A stretch of 50,505 nt of DNA from Opitutaceae bacterium (GTDB taxonomy: Bacteria; Verrucomicrobiota; Verrucomicrobiia; Opitutales; Opitutaceae): the NCBI GenBank assembly GCA_005792355.1, contig SXSC01000009.1, positions 1 through 50,505 of the forward strand, read 5' to 3'. The notes beneath the pieces are model-generated. The model searched no databases, was not told the origin of the DNA, and worked only from the letters and a program-made list of their open reading frames with translations. Within the stretch, counting starts at the first letter, position 1; each line of letters opens with the position of its first letter. Shown here in pieces: positions 1-9,912 of the stretch. The position numbers and the translations under genes are program-made.

Positions 1-1
1 G

Positions 2-475
2 AAGCTCAAGTTGATCGAGCCGCTGCGTGAACTCTTCAAGGACGAGGTGCGGCGGGTAGGCGCGGCGCTCGGACTGCCCCGGGAGGTCGTCTGGCGCCAG
101 CCGTTCCCCGGTCCCGGCCTGGGCGTGCGGGTGATGGGCGACATCACCGCGGAGAACCTGGAGATCCTCCGCAACGCCGATGCCGTCCTCCAGGACGAAA
201 TGATGCGCACCGGTTATTATTACAAGGTGTGGCAGTCTTTCTGTGTCTTCCTGCCGGTGCGGACCGTTGGCGTTTTTGGCGATGAACGGACCTACGACCA
301 CGTGATCGCGATCCGGGTGGTGGAGAGCACCGATGCGATGACGGCCGATTGGGCCAAGCTGCCGCACGAGGTGCTGCAAAAGGCCTCGAGCCGGATCACC
401 AACGAGGTGCGCGGCGTGGGCCGCGTGGTGTACGACATCAGCTCGAAACCGCCGGCGACCATCGAGTGGGAATAG
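2..475 (+). CDS. guaA: GMP synthase (glutamine-hydrolysing), C-terminal part
   Basis: The reading frame is open from the left edge, so the gene begins outside the window; about 157 C-terminal residues are present. GMP synthase converts XMP to GMP with ATP and glutamine in the cytoplasm. The visible part is the dimerisation/XMP-binding domain: it contains [15 protein letters not shown], the [12 protein letters not shown] block, the [10 protein letters not shown] segment, and ends in the family signature KPPATIEWE, the normal C-terminus of GuaA. There is no sign of damage. The next gene starts about 70 bases downstream and is unrelated in function. Confidence 0.97.
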   Translation, partial: KLKLIEPLRELFKDEVRRVGAALGLPREVVWRQPFPGPGLGVRVMGDITAENLEILRNADAVLQDEMMRTGYYYKVWQSFCVFLPVRTVGVFGDERTYDHVIAIRVVESTDAMTADWAKLPHEVLQKASSRITNEVRGVGRVVYDISSKPPATIEWE

Positions 476-546
476 GTTTTTGCCGCGCAACAATCCGATT
501 AAGTTCAGCTTTCATCCGGCCCCATCATCCGTCAGTGTCTCCAACC

Positions 547-1308
547 ATGACTGTTTCTTTTCTGCGCCCGCTTTCGACCGCTGCCGCCGCGGCCCTTTTG
601 AGTATCGCCCTGCCCGCCGCGGAACCGGCCATCATCGCCAAGGCCCGCGCGTATGTCGGCCCCGAGGCCGCGCTGAACGGAGTCAATTCGGTGCATTACG
701 TCGGCACCCTGATCACCGCCGACCCGGCCGACGCCAGCAAGCAGACGCGCGCCGCGATGGAGATCATCTTTCAGCGCCCGGAGCGGCAGCGCATCATGGC
801 GACGTCGGACAGACTGATCGAAGTCACCGCGCTGGATGGGTACGAAGGTTGGCAACGCATGCAGGATCCGGCGGATCCGACAAAATGGCGCCAGACGCTG
901 TTGGGCACGGCTCAAATCAAGCGACTGCGGGCCAATACGTGGGAGAATCTCTCCTATTATCGTGGCATCGAGCGCATCCGGGGAAGCGTCGAGGACCAGG
1001 GGGCGGTGACGATTCAGGGTGTCGCGTGCCAAAAGATCGCGTTCATCCACGCTCCGGACATCGTTTTCTACCGCTACTTCGAGGTGGCGACGGGACGGCT
1101 GGTCTTCACGGAGACGGAAGCCGGCGGAACGATTCGGGAGGAAGGGGAGATGATGGTAAACGGCATCCGCTTTCCGCGCAGCATCATCACTGCGACGAAG
1201 AATGCGAAGGGCGAGATGGTAACGGTGACGATCAACTTCGAGAAGATAACGGTGAATGAGGTGTTTCCGCCGAAGCAGTTCGCGGTGCCCGGAGTGGGGC
1301 CGAAGTAA
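547..1308 (+). CDS. Exported protein of unknown function (LolA/outer-membrane lipoprotein-sorting-like)
   Basis: A 253-residue protein. The ATG at 547 is chosen because it is followed directly by a signal peptide (MTVSFLRPLSTAAAAALLS, predicted cleavage after the Ala-rich stretch near residue 24); the frame stays open further upstream but that part overlaps guaA. The mature part is beta-rich, with phrases such as LIEVTALDGYEGWQRMQDP and VACQKIAFIHAPDIVFYRYF, reminiscent of periplasmic lipoprotein-sorting-like (LolA/LolB fold) proteins that ask whether a small molecule or lipid modifies a substrate. That similarity is by eye only, so function is unassigned. It sits alone between guaA and the histidine cluster. 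Confidence 0.75.
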   Translation: MTVSFLRPLSTAAAAALLSIALPAAEPAIIAKARAYVGPEAALNGVNSVHYVGTLITADPADASKQTRAAMEIIFQRPERQRIMATSDRLIEVTALDGYEGWQRMQDPADPTKWRQTLLGTAQIKRLRANTWENLSYYRGIERIRGSVEDQGAVTIQGVACQKIAFIHAPDIVFYRYFEVATGRLVFTETEAGGTIREEGEMMVNGIRFPRSIITATKNAKGEMVTVTINFEKITVNEVFPPKQFAVPGVGPK

Positions 1309-1504
1309 GGCTCGGGCGGGAGGGCGCCGGGTGGCGGGCGGCGCTTGGTTGCCGGTTCCCGCGTGGCGGCGAGCGCCAGCGAGTGGGATTCTGGTCGTGT
1401 GGCCCACCCCGCTCGCCGGCACTCGGAGCGATCATTGGTCAGCCTGATCCGAGAAAATTCTCGCGGTTTCGGGAGGCGGGGATAAGACTCGGTGATCGCG
1501 GCTC

Positions 1505-2800
1505 ATGCAATTTCTCCACCACGCAACGAAGACTTTTCCTGACGATTTGGCCGCGTTTTGTCGCGGGGCAATCGTGCCGCGGGAAATCACCGACTCGGTC
1601 GCCGCCATTTTGGCGGATGTGCGGGTGCGCGGAGACGAAGCGGTTTCGTACTATGCGGCGAAGTTTGACGGGGCCAAGCTGCGCGCGCGGGAGTTCCGGG
1701 TTTCGGCGACGGAACTCGCCGCTGCCGCCGGCCGACTGCCCGCCGCGGATCTGCGCGCGATCCAGGCCGCCCGCGAAAACATCCTCGCCTACAACGAACG
1801 CGGCCTGCCCGAGGCGTGGTCGGCGAAGAACAAGCACGGCGCGATCGTCGGCGAAAAATTCGATCCGATCCGGCGCGTGGGGCTCTATGTGCCGGGGGGC
1901 GAGGTGCCGCTTGTTTCGACGGTGCTGATGACCACGATTCTGGCCAAGATCGCGGGATGTCCGGAGATCGCGGTTTTCACGCCGTCAAATCCGGAGGGGC
2001 GCGTTGCCGTCGGCACGTTGGCCGCGCTGCACGTGCTCGGCATCGAGGAAGTCTACCGGGTGGGCGGGGTGCAGGCGATCGGCGCGATGGCCTTTGGCAC
2101 GACGATGATTCCCGCGGTGGACAAGGTCTTCGGCCCGGGCAACGCGTATGTCTGTGAAGCCAAGCGGCAGGTTTTTGGCGTGGTCGGCGTCGATTCGCTG
2201 CCCGGACCGAGTGAGGTGATGGTTATTGCCGACGACTCGGCCAAGGCCTCGTTTGTCGCCGCGGATCTGCTGGCGCAAGCGGAACACGGGTCGGGCCGGG
2301 AGAGAATTTGTCTCGTGGCCACCTCGGCGGCGATCATCGCGGCGGTGGCGTCGGAGATTCGTACCCAGCTTCAGCTCATCCCGCGGGCGGAAAAGGCGCA
2401 GCGGGTGCTCGAACACGGGTTTCTCGCGATCGAGGTCGGGACGCTGGAGCAGGCGGCGGGGGTCGCCAACTACGTCGCTCCCGAGCACCTCGAGTTGATG
2501 GTGGCCGAGACCGCGGTCAAGAAGCTGACCGCGGCGATCACCACCGCCGGCGCCATCATGATCGGCAATCACACGCCGACCGCGCTGGGTGATTTTGCCG
2601 CGGGGCCGAGCCATGTGCTGCCGACCGGCAGGGCCGGGCGCTTCTTCAGCGGTCTGCGCGTGGCGGATTTCCTCCGGCGCACCAGTATCATCCGCTACGA
2701 CCGGGCCAGCGTGAAAAAAGCCGCGCCGGTGGTGGCCGCGTTTGCCGCGATGGAAAAGCTTGAGGCGCACGGGCGCTCGGTCCGGATCCGGGCGTTGTGA
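1505..2800 (+). CDS. hisD: Histidinol dehydrogenase
   Basis: Catalyses the last two steps of histidine synthesis, histidinol to histidine with two NAD+. The 431-residue length is normal. Key residues are present: zinc ligands Gln258 and His261 (in LLAQAEHGSGRER), Asp363 and His422, and the catalytic Glu327-His328 pair (in APEHLEL). The NAD-binding region around FGPGNAYVCEAKRQV (209-223) and GPSEVMVIAD is intact. It is the first gene of a plus-strand cluster hisD-hisC-hisB-Uma2-hisH; about 110 bases separate it from the chosen hisC start. No leader peptide rich in His codons was seen upstream. Confidence 0.97.
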   Translation: MQFLHHATKTFPDDLAAFCRGAIVPREITDSVAAILADVRVRGDEAVSYYAAKFDGAKLRAREFRVSATELAAAAGRLPAADLRAIQAARENILAYNERGLPEAWSAKNKHGAIVGEKFDPIRRVGLYVPGGEVPLVSTVLMTTILAKIAGCPEIAVFTPSNPEGRVAVGTLAALHVLGIEEVYRVGGVQAIGAMAFGTTMIPAVDKVFGPGNAYVCEAKRQVFGVVGVDSLPGPSEVMVIADDSAKASFVAADLLAQAEHGSGRERICLVATSAAIIAAVASEIRTQLQLIPRAEKAQRVLEHGFLAIEVGTLEQAAGVANYVAPEHLELMVAETAVKKLTAAITTAGAIMIGNHTPTALGDFAAGPSHVLPTGRAGRFFSGLRVADFLRRTSIIRYDRASVKKAAPVVAAFAAMEKLEAHGRSVRIRAL

Positions 2801-2912
2801 GTGCCGGCTCCAGATTTACCGTCGCAGCGGTCACTGAGGTGGCACAGAGGACAGAGGGATTGCCCTGTTTACCCGGATGGGGCTCGCTGTGGGCGCTGTG
2901 CCAAAACCATTC

Positions 2913-4025
2913 ATGATCGAGGTTTCGTCTCTCGCCCTCCCGCACATTGCGAAACTCCACGCCTATACGCCTGGCCTCCAGCCGACTGGGTCCGGCTGGG
3001 TGAAGCTGAACACCAACGAGTGCCCGTATCCGCCGAGTCCGCGGGTGGCCGAGGCCCTGCGCCGCGAAATTGGGGAGGATGGTGCGTCGCTCCGACTCTA
3101 TCCGAACCCGCCGGGCGCGCCGTTGCGCGCGGTGGTCGCCCGGCTGCATGGCCACGGACTGCGGGAGGAAAACGTCTGCATCGGCAACGGCTCCGACGAC
3201 ATTCTCAACCTCCTCGTGCGCGCGTTTTGCACGCGGGAGGCGTCCGCCGGCTTCACCCGGCCAAGCTACTCGCTCTATCCGGTGCTCGTCGGAATCCAGG
3301 ACGGCGGCACCGACGTGATCGCGTTTGATCGAACGATGCGACTGCCGGTCGAGCAGATGGCGGCGTCGGGTGCGCGGGCGTTTTTTCTGACCTCGCCGAA
3401 CGCCCCGACCGGCGTCGGTTTCAGCAATGCGGAACTGGAACGGGTGCTCGCCTCCTTTCGCGGGCTCCTGGTGGTCGACGAGGCCTACGCGCCCTTTGCG
3501 AACGAAAACGCGGTGCCACTGCTCGCGCGCCACCCGAACGTCGTGGTGGTTCGCACCCTCTCCAAGGCGTATGCGCTCGCCGGACTGCGCGTCGGCTACG
3601 CGCTCGCGCATTCCGACGTCATTGGGCTGCTCGACCGCGTGCGCGACAGCTACAACGTCAACCGCCTCTCGCAGGTGGCGGCGATCGCGGCGCTGGGCGA
3701 TCCGACCTACTACGACGGGGTGATCGACCGGGTAAAGGCCACGCGTGACCGCTGCGCGCGGGAATTCGCCGGTCCGCGCGGCTGGTTCACCTATCCCTCG
3801 GCGGCGAACTTCATCTTTACGGAACCGAAAAACGCCCGCGGCGAGAGCGGCCCGGAGGTGGCCAGGTCGGCGTACGATTTCCTCTTTGCGCGCCAGGTGC
3901 TGGTTCGCCACTTCCCGAGCCACGCCTTGACCGCGCCATTTCTGCGCATCAGCGTCGGCACGGATCGCGAAATGCAGATCCTCAACGCAACCCTCGACGC
4001 ATGGCTAAAAACTCCCAACGCGTAA
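2913..4025 (+). CDS. hisC: Histidinol-phosphate aminotransferase
   Basis: PLP-dependent fold-type I aminotransferase, making histidinol phosphate from imidazole-acetol phosphate. The frame could start at 2877, but the ATG at 2913 gives the usual N-terminus (370 residues) and removes a poorly conserved 12-residue extension. Visible landmarks are [13 protein letters not shown] (substrate loop), [17 protein letters not shown] (PLP ring contact), the aspartate in VVDEAYAPF and the Schiff-base lysine K218 in [16 protein letters not shown]. The last 25 bases overlap hisB, which suggests translational coupling. Confidence 0.96.
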   Translation: MIEVSSLALPHIAKLHAYTPGLQPTGSGWVKLNTNECPYPPSPRVAEALRREIGEDGASLRLYPNPPGAPLRAVVARLHGHGLREENVCIGNGSDDILNLLVRAFCTREASAGFTRPSYSLYPVLVGIQDGGTDVIAFDRTMRLPVEQMAASGARAFFLTSPNAPTGVGFSNAELERVLASFRGLLVVDEAYAPFANENAVPLLARHPNVVVVRTLSKAYALAGLRVGYALAHSDVIGLLDRVRDSYNVNRLSQVAAIAALGDPTYYDGVIDRVKATRDRCAREFAGPRGWFTYPSAANFIFTEPKNARGESGPEVARSAYDFLFARQVLVRHFPSHALTAPFLRISVGTDREMQILNATLDAWLKTPNA

Positions 4026-4603
4026 GCACCGTCTCCCGCCAGACCGCGGAAACGGACATCGCGATCACGCTCGCGATCGACGGTCGCGGTGTCGCGCAGA
4101 TCGACACCGGGGTGCCGTTTTTCGATCACATGCTGACTTTGTTTGCGAAGCATGGATTGTTCGACCTCACGGTGAAGGCCAAGGGCGACGTCGACGTCGA
4201 CTACCATCATACGGTTGAAGATGTGGGTCTCGTGCTGGGGCAGGCGTTCAAGGAAGCGCTGGGGGACAAGGTCGGCATCAAGCGCTATGGCTTTTTCCTC
4301 CTGCCGATGGACGAATCGCTGGCGCGGGTGGTTGTGGATGTCGGTGGCCGGCCGCATCTGGTTTATCAGGCGGAGGCGCCGACGATGTTCGTGCGCGATT
4401 TCAACATCGTGCTCGTGAAGGAATTTTGCCGGGCGTTCAGCAACGCCCTCGGCGCAAACCTGCACGTGCAACTGGTCTACGGCGAGGAGCCGCATCACGT
4501 GGCCGAGGCGATCTTCAAGTGCCTCGCGCGGGCGCTGGATGTGGCCACGCAGATTGAGCCGCGCGCGGCGGATCTGCTGCCGAGTACGAAGGGAAAGATG
4601 TAG
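4001..4603 (+). CDS. hisB: Imidazoleglycerol-phosphate dehydratase
   Basis: Manganese-dependent dehydratase of histidine synthesis, 200 residues, the monofunctional type without a fused phosphatase. Metal-binding motifs of the two half-repeats are seen: FFDHML (41-45) with DYHHTVED (67-74), and the second [12 protein letters not shown] near residue 165. It starts inside the end of hisC with a 25-base overlap and is followed after 46 bases by a Uma2-family gene that interrupts the histidine cluster. Confidence 0.97.
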   Translation: MAKNSQRVSTVSRQTAETDIAITLAIDGRGVAQIDTGVPFFDHMLTLFAKHGLFDLTVKAKGDVDVDYHHTVEDVGLVLGQAFKEALGDKVGIKRYGFFLLPMDESLARVVVDVGGRPHLVYQAEAPTMFVRDFNIVLVKEFCRAFSNALGANLHVQLVYGEEPHHVAEAIFKCLARALDVATQIEPRAADLLPSTKGKM

Positions 4604-4649
4604 GATCCAGCGCTTGCCAGCGATTCGAGGCCAATCTACTTTTACCGCC

Positions 4650-5195
4650 ATGGGTTCCCTTTCCATCGAACTCCCCTCGCAGAGCGCCCAGACAGATTTC
4701 AACCTGCGCCGCTGGGCGGAGCTGGTGGCCGATCCGAAGTGGATCAAAGTCGAGGGCCGGGTCGAGACCGACCGTCATGGCCACGTTCTCATGAGCCCCC
4801 CGCCTGCCGCCAGTCATGGAGGATGGCAGGCACGCATTACCGTTTTGCTGGATCGCCTCATGCCCGACGGCGAAGTCCTCACGGAATGCCCCATTTCCAC
4901 CGCCGACGGCGTGCGTGCCGCCGACGTCGCATGGGCTTCGCGCGACTGTCTGCGCGAGTTGGGCGACGGCATCTGTTTTCCCCGGGCGCCCGAAATCTGT
5001 GTCGAGGTGCTCTCGCCCGACAACACCGTTGCCGAAATGCGCGAAAAGTCCGCCCTATATTTCGACGCCGGGGCGCGCGAAGTCTGGCACTGCTCGCAAA
5101 TCGGCCAGATGACGTTCTTCGTCGCCGGCCAGCCGCGACCCCTCCCGACATCGATCTTGTGCCCGGATTTTCCGGCACTGGTGCGACGGCGCTGA
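4650..5195 (+). CDS. Uma2-family (DUF820) putative endonuclease
   Basis: A 181-residue protein of the PD-(D/E)XK-like Uma2 family. The ATG at 4650 is preferred over the longer open frame because the upstream part overlaps hisB. Family features are GRVETDRHGHVLMSPPPAASHG near the N-terminus, RAADVAWAS and the core APEICVEVLSPDNTVAEMREKSALYFDAGAREVW, in which acidic residues and the EVLSP motif match the family active-site region. It lies between hisB and hisH in the same orientation, with 46 and 7 bases of spacing, so it is probably co-transcribed with histidine genes without an obvious metabolic link. Biological role of the family is not well established. Confidence 0.85.
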   Translation: MGSLSIELPSQSAQTDFNLRRWAELVADPKWIKVEGRVETDRHGHVLMSPPPAASHGGWQARITVLLDRLMPDGEVLTECPISTADGVRAADVAWASRDCLRELGDGICFPRAPEICVEVLSPDNTVAEMREKSALYFDAGAREVWHCSQIGQMTFFVAGQPRPLPTSILCPDFPALVRRR

Positions 5196-5202
5196 CGGCC
5201 GG

Positions 5203-5832
5203 ATGATTGCCGTCATCGACACCGGAATCTGCAACCTGCGCAGCGTGACCAAGGCGTTGGAGGCCGTGGGCGCGTCGATTCAAGTCGTGCGGTCGCCGGA
5301 GGAACTCTCCGCCGTGGGCGCCCGGGGGTTGGTGCTACCCGGGGTCGGGGCGCTGCGCGATTGTGTGGCGTCGTTGCGGGCCTCGAAACTCGATGCCAGC
5401 GTGCGCGAGTGGATTGCGGCGGATCGACCCTTTCTGGGCGTGTGCCTTGGCATGCAGGCGTTGTTCGAACACTCGGAGGAAGGCGGCATCACGGGGCTCG
5501 GGATCTTTCCGGGCCAGGTGGTGCGATTTCAGCGGCCGCGGGAGTTCAAGATTCCGCACATGGGCTGGAACACCGTGCGGTTTTGCCAGCCGGGCTCGGC
5601 GCTCAGCGCCCAACTCGCCACGGATGGTGAAGCGTTTTACTTTGTGCACAGTTTCCACTGTGTGCCGGCGGAGCCGGGACTGGTGCTGGCGGAGTGCGAC
5701 TATGGCGGGCCTTTCTGTGCGGCGATCGGGCGGGGCAGAGTGTTCGCGACCCAATTTCACCCGGAAAAGAGCCAGGCCAGGGGTCTGCAGATCTACCGGA
5801 ATTTTGCGGCGGTGGCCGTAGCATGCTCATAG
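5203..5832 (+). CDS. hisH: Imidazole glycerol phosphate synthase, glutamine amidotransferase subunit
   Basis: Class I glutaminase subunit that supplies ammonia to HisF. The 209 residues contain the complete catalytic triad: Cys81 in FLGVCLGMQALFE, and His186 and Glu188 in FATQFHPEKSQ. The oxyanion region PGVGALRDC is present. hisA and hisF are not found downstream in this window, where the next genes are on the opposite strand; the partner HisF must be encoded elsewhere. Its last six bases overlap the 3' end of the convergent small membrane protein gene. Confidence 0.96.
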   Translation: MIAVIDTGICNLRSVTKALEAVGASIQVVRSPEELSAVGARGLVLPGVGALRDCVASLRASKLDASVREWIAADRPFLGVCLGMQALFEHSEEGGITGLGIFPGQVVRFQRPREFKIPHMGWNTVRFCQPGSALSAQLATDGEAFYFVHSFHCVPAEPGLVLAECDYGGPFCAAIGRGRVFATQFHPEKSQARGLQIYRNFAAVAVACS

Positions 5833-6156
5833 GGTTTTGTGAAATTGCTCTTTCGCCCAAAAGAAAACGAAAAGGAAAGCGACGAACGGACCGAAAAGCA
5901 TGCTGAAATAGGCGGCAGTCCCGATAAGGATCGTGGCAACTGATTCGCCGGCGGCTCTGCACTGCAAAATGGCTTGCCAGCATATTCCTGCTACCAACGT
6001 CGCGGCCGCTCCGGCAGTCAAAAAAGCCAGAAATGGAGCCATGGTTTTCTTCCACTTCAGGTGTTCTTCGAATTCACGCTGGCGAATTTCGATGGCAGTG
6101 CGCTCGCGCTCGGCATTTGCCCAAGCCTGATGCAGGAATTCTTGAACGTTAGGCAT
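5827..6156 (-). CDS. Small membrane protein, unknown function
   Basis: A 109-residue protein: an amphipathic, charged N-terminal helix (QAWANAERERTAIEIRQREFEEHLKWKK, residues 11-38, given here as a coiled-coil-like stretch) followed by two hydrophobic segments at roughly 42-62 and 75-100. It is not a family recognised by eye. The start overlaps the 3' end of the upstream TPR-like reading frame by eight bases, so it is probably the last gene of a Uma2-TPR-membrane protein unit. The 3' end overlaps hisH on the other strand. Confidence 0.6.
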   Translation of the reverse strand: MPNVQEFLHQAWANAERERTAIEIRQREFEEHLKWKKTMAPFLAFLTAGAAATLVAGICWQAILQCRAAGESVATILIGTAAYFSMLFGPFVAFLFVFFWAKEQFHKTL

Positions 6157-6493
6157 CGCGAAGATCCTCGTTGCTCATCGTTACGAGCAGGAAGGCGCGA
6201 CGGGCGCTTAGATTTGGCTGCGAATCATGAACGTGTTTCAGCCACGGCGTCGCCCGGTCGCCATGCCCGGCCTTGACGGCGTAGCGCGCTCCTTCGAAAT
6301 AAACCTGCAAGTCGGGCCGCAGCGCACGCAGCTCTTTCACGATGTCGTCATAGCTCTCCTTGAATCGTTCTGTCGCGCTGAAACGTCGTTGGCCGGTGAA
6401 CTGCTCGTGAATCGCGCAAGCCGGTTGCAACGTTCCAAGAGGTCCGCATGCGAAGCCAACGAATGTTCGATCCCATCCATGCAATCGGGCCAT
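6149..6493 (-). pseudogene. C-terminal part of the TPR-like protein in a shifted frame
   Basis: The convincing part runs from about 6420 to the stop at 6149: AIHEQFTGQRRF, FKESYDDIVKELRALRPDLQVYFEGARYAV, ending in LVTMSNEDLRDA. It overlaps the end of the preceding frame by 157 bases and has no persuasive start of its own, since the ATG at 6493 is followed by 25 residues that look like out-of-frame translation. Read with the 6337-7302 frame it would make a protein of roughly 375-380 residues. Either the gene is broken, the sequence has one wrong base, or translation shifts frame here. The following membrane-protein gene overlaps its stop. Confidence 0.4.
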
Positions 6494-7302
6494 GGTTGGT
6501 CGTTCACGTGCGCGAGATCCGCGGCGAAGCGCGTGATGGCATCGTCGTGGACGACAAGGTCGAGCAAGCGCGCGTACGCCGGCTCGTACTGCTCGCGCAA
6601 GTAGTCGAGATGCGCGAGATGCCGCGCGGTGCGGACGTAGTGCGCTGAGTAACCCGGTCCGAGCGCGTGTTCGTAGTATGAGCAGGCGGCCTCGATGTCC
6701 TGGCGGTGAACGTGGTGGAGGTAGCCAAGCTGAAAACTCGCTTGGAGTGCCAACTCGGGGTGTTGGTTCGCGCGCTCGAAGAGAATGATCGCTTCGTCGA
6801 GCATCGCGCCGGCCTTGCCGCGGTCAGAGTCGTTGAGGGCACGTTTGGTGAGCGTCATCGCGTCGGCATACTCGCCGGAGGCCTGGTAGCGGGCGCGGTC
6901 GGCCTTGGCACGGGCGCGGCGGGCGGCGAGCTCGCGTTGGAAACCCGCTTTGTCCACGAGACAGAAAAGGATGTCGTCGAGCCGGGCGTGGGTGCCCACC
7001 GCGTCGAGGTGGAGTTGATAGACGCCTTCGCTGACGGCGGACAACCCGTCGGCCACCGCCGAAAAACCCACGGCGATGGTGTCGCGCAACTCGTCGAGCG
7101 AATAGGAGATGTCTTCGAGTGCGGCGGTTTGTGCGGCGAAATTGTCCGCCAACGTGGCCTTGATCTCGTCCTGTCTTAGGTTGGCGAGGTAGAACCCATG
7201 TTCGAGCTCGATGCGGTGGAGGAGTGCACGGTCCTTGGCCGGCCGCATCCACCATTCGATCCGGGCGAGGGAGGGCGCGCGCATGGAAGTCTCAATCCGC
7301 AA
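6337..7302 (-). CDS. TPR-like helical protein, unknown function (N-terminal part, apparently frameshifted)
   Basis: Open frame of 321 codons; an internal ATG at 7284 would avoid the overlap with the Uma2 gene upstream. Residues about 40-110 look like heptad-rich helices (LEDISYSLDELRDTI and following), then helical-repeat segments such as AGAMLDEAIILFERANQHPELALQASFQLGY resemble tetratricopeptide units. The last 30 or so codons look unlike protein, rich in Ser and Asn, whereas the frame used by the reading frame at 6149-6493 continues in a plausible helical style. A one-base shift near 6413-6420 would join the two. The two parts are listed separately because a genuine overlap cannot be excluded. 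Confidence 0.5.
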   Translation of the reverse strand: MRIETSMRAPSLARIEWWMRPAKDRALLHRIELEHGFYLANLRQDEIKATLADNFAAQTAALEDISYSLDELRDTIAVGFSAVADGLSAVSEGVYQLHLDAVGTHARLDDILFCLVDKAGFQRELAARRARAKADRARYQASGEYADAMTLTKRALNDSDRGKAGAMLDEAIILFERANQHPELALQASFQLGYLHHVHRQDIEAACSYYEHALGPGYSAHYVRTARHLAHLDYLREQYEPAYARLLDLVVHDDAITRFAADLAHVNDQPWPDCMDGIEHSLASHADLLERCNRLARFTSSSPANDVSARQNDSRRAMTTS

Positions 7303-7849
7303 ACACGTCGCGCACCTTGATCTTCAAACCGGGCAGTAGAGGCGTTGTCAGGGTCTTGCCCACTCCCAGCGTGGCGCGCGGGGTGGTGGAGCTGTCGCTG
7401 AGTTGAAAAACCGTAATCGTCCGTTTCACCGGATCGACGCACCAAAATTCCTCCACGCCGGTGCGGGTGTAGATTTCTTTTTTGACTCCTAGATCGTGCT
7501 TGGCGCTGCCCGGCGAGAGAATCTCGACGACGAGGTCGGGTGCGCCGTCAGCGCCGTGATCGGTGAGCGAAGTGTAGCGCGATTTTGAGAAAAAGCAGAG
7601 GTCCGGCTGATAAACGTTGAGGTCGGTGAGCGTGACGTCGAAAGGCGAGGTGTAAACCTTTCCAATCGGATTGACCTGCAGGTGGGCCCAGATCGGGCCG
7701 AAAAGCCGGCCGAGGATGTCTTGATGAAAGCGAGTTGGGGAGGGTGACATGAACAAATCTCCTTCGATGAGTTCGGATTTCTTGCCCGAATCTTCAGGCA
7801 ACTGCATGTAGTCATGCACGGTGAGCGGGCGATGTTTGACCGTGAGCAT
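7292..7849 (-). CDS. Uma2-family (DUF820) putative endonuclease
   Basis: A 185-residue Uma2-family protein from the ATG at 7849 (the frame is open much further upstream, but only because it lies antisense to gltA). Family landmarks: LTVHDYMQLPEDSGKKSELIEGDLFMSPSPTRFHQ, with the ELIEGDL and MSPSP signatures; NVYQPDLCFFSK; and DLVVEILSPGSAKHDLGVKKEIYTRTGVEEFWCVDP, which carries the acidic and lysine residues of the PD-(D/E)XK-like core. Unlike the Uma2 gene at 4650, this one has the canonical glutamate-rich N-terminus. It heads the minus-strand unit with the TPR-like gene, which begins just before or after its stop codon. Confidence 0.9.
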   Translation of the reverse strand: MLTVKHRPLTVHDYMQLPEDSGKKSELIEGDLFMSPSPTRFHQDILGRLFGPIWAHLQVNPIGKVYTSPFDVTLTDLNVYQPDLCFFSKSRYTSLTDHGADGAPDLVVEILSPGSAKHDLGVKKEIYTRTGVEEFWCVDPVKRTITVFQLSDSSTTPRATLGVGKTLTTPLLPGLKIKVRDVFAD

Positions 7850-8026
7850 GCCGGGAAAACTAACCGCCCGGGTGGCCGGGTCAAGGCGAGCGCGGTCCCC
7901 GCGCATCTCCTGCCCGGCAGTTTCTCTACCTTGCCCGATGACCGCCGCTAATTCCAACGTCGTTTCCGCATCCGGACACAAACTTTCCTTTGCCAGCGGC
8001 ATGGAATTGGTTTCGCTCGCAACACC

Positions 8027-9325
<1,299 letters not shown>

Positions 9326-9430
9326 ACCGGCTCGGTCGCTCGCGCCGGCGATTGTCCGAAGGGAAGGGATTGACCAATCACGGCGACGTGCGACAACGTC
9401 GCTTCGGTTCATCGTAACCCAACAGCCAAC

Positions 9431-9865
9431 ATGTCGGACCTTCAAACCCTGCAGAATTCACTGGCCAAGAAACAAGCCGAGTTGGCGATCCTGGAGAGGG
9501 AGCTGGAAGCTGCCCGCGATGCCCAGTTCACGACCCTGCCGGCCCAACTCGGGCTGGGCTCGATTGACGCCGTGATCAAGGCGCTGGCCGGCTACGCGTC
9601 GCCGCGTTTGCAGCGCGCACTCCGGAACGTAATCGGCGAAAAGGCGGTCGTCGCCGCGCCCAGGACTGGAGTGAAGCCCGAGGCTTTGGCAAAAGTCGGC
9701 CAGCGGAAGAGGGCGCGCATTACTCCCGGGTTGAAGGAAGAGATCGTCAAGGCCCTCCAGGCGGGCGGCAAGACCGCCGCCGCCGTGGCCGCGGAATTCG
9801 GCGTTTCCGTGGCCGCGATCAATCTCATCAAAAAGGCGGCGGGGTTGACGAAGCGGAAAGGGTGA
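9431..9865 (+). CDS. Hypothetical protein with coiled coil and C-terminal HTH-like segment
   Basis: A 144-residue protein. Residues 4-30 form a strongly charged helix with heptad spacing (LQNSLAKKQAELAILERELEAARD), residues 35-65 a second helical segment, and residues 95-140 resemble a resolvase-like helix-turn-helix (ITPGLKEEIVKALQAGGKTA, then a turn and EFGVSVAAINLIKKAAGL). This suggests a small DNA-binding protein, by motif only. It lies 105 bases after gltA on the same strand and 48 bases before the convergent peptidase gene. No family name can be given. Confidence 0.65.
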   Translation: MSDLQTLQNSLAKKQAELAILERELEAARDAQFTTLPAQLGLGSIDAVIKALAGYASPRLQRALRNVIGEKAVVAAPRTGVKPEALAKVGQRKRARITPGLKEEIVKALQAGGKTAAAVAAEFGVSVAAINLIKKAAGLTKRKG

Positions 9866-9912
9866 TCAAGGCGAAGCCGGCAGGTGGCGGCGACCTCGAT
9901 TTGTGAGGTTTT

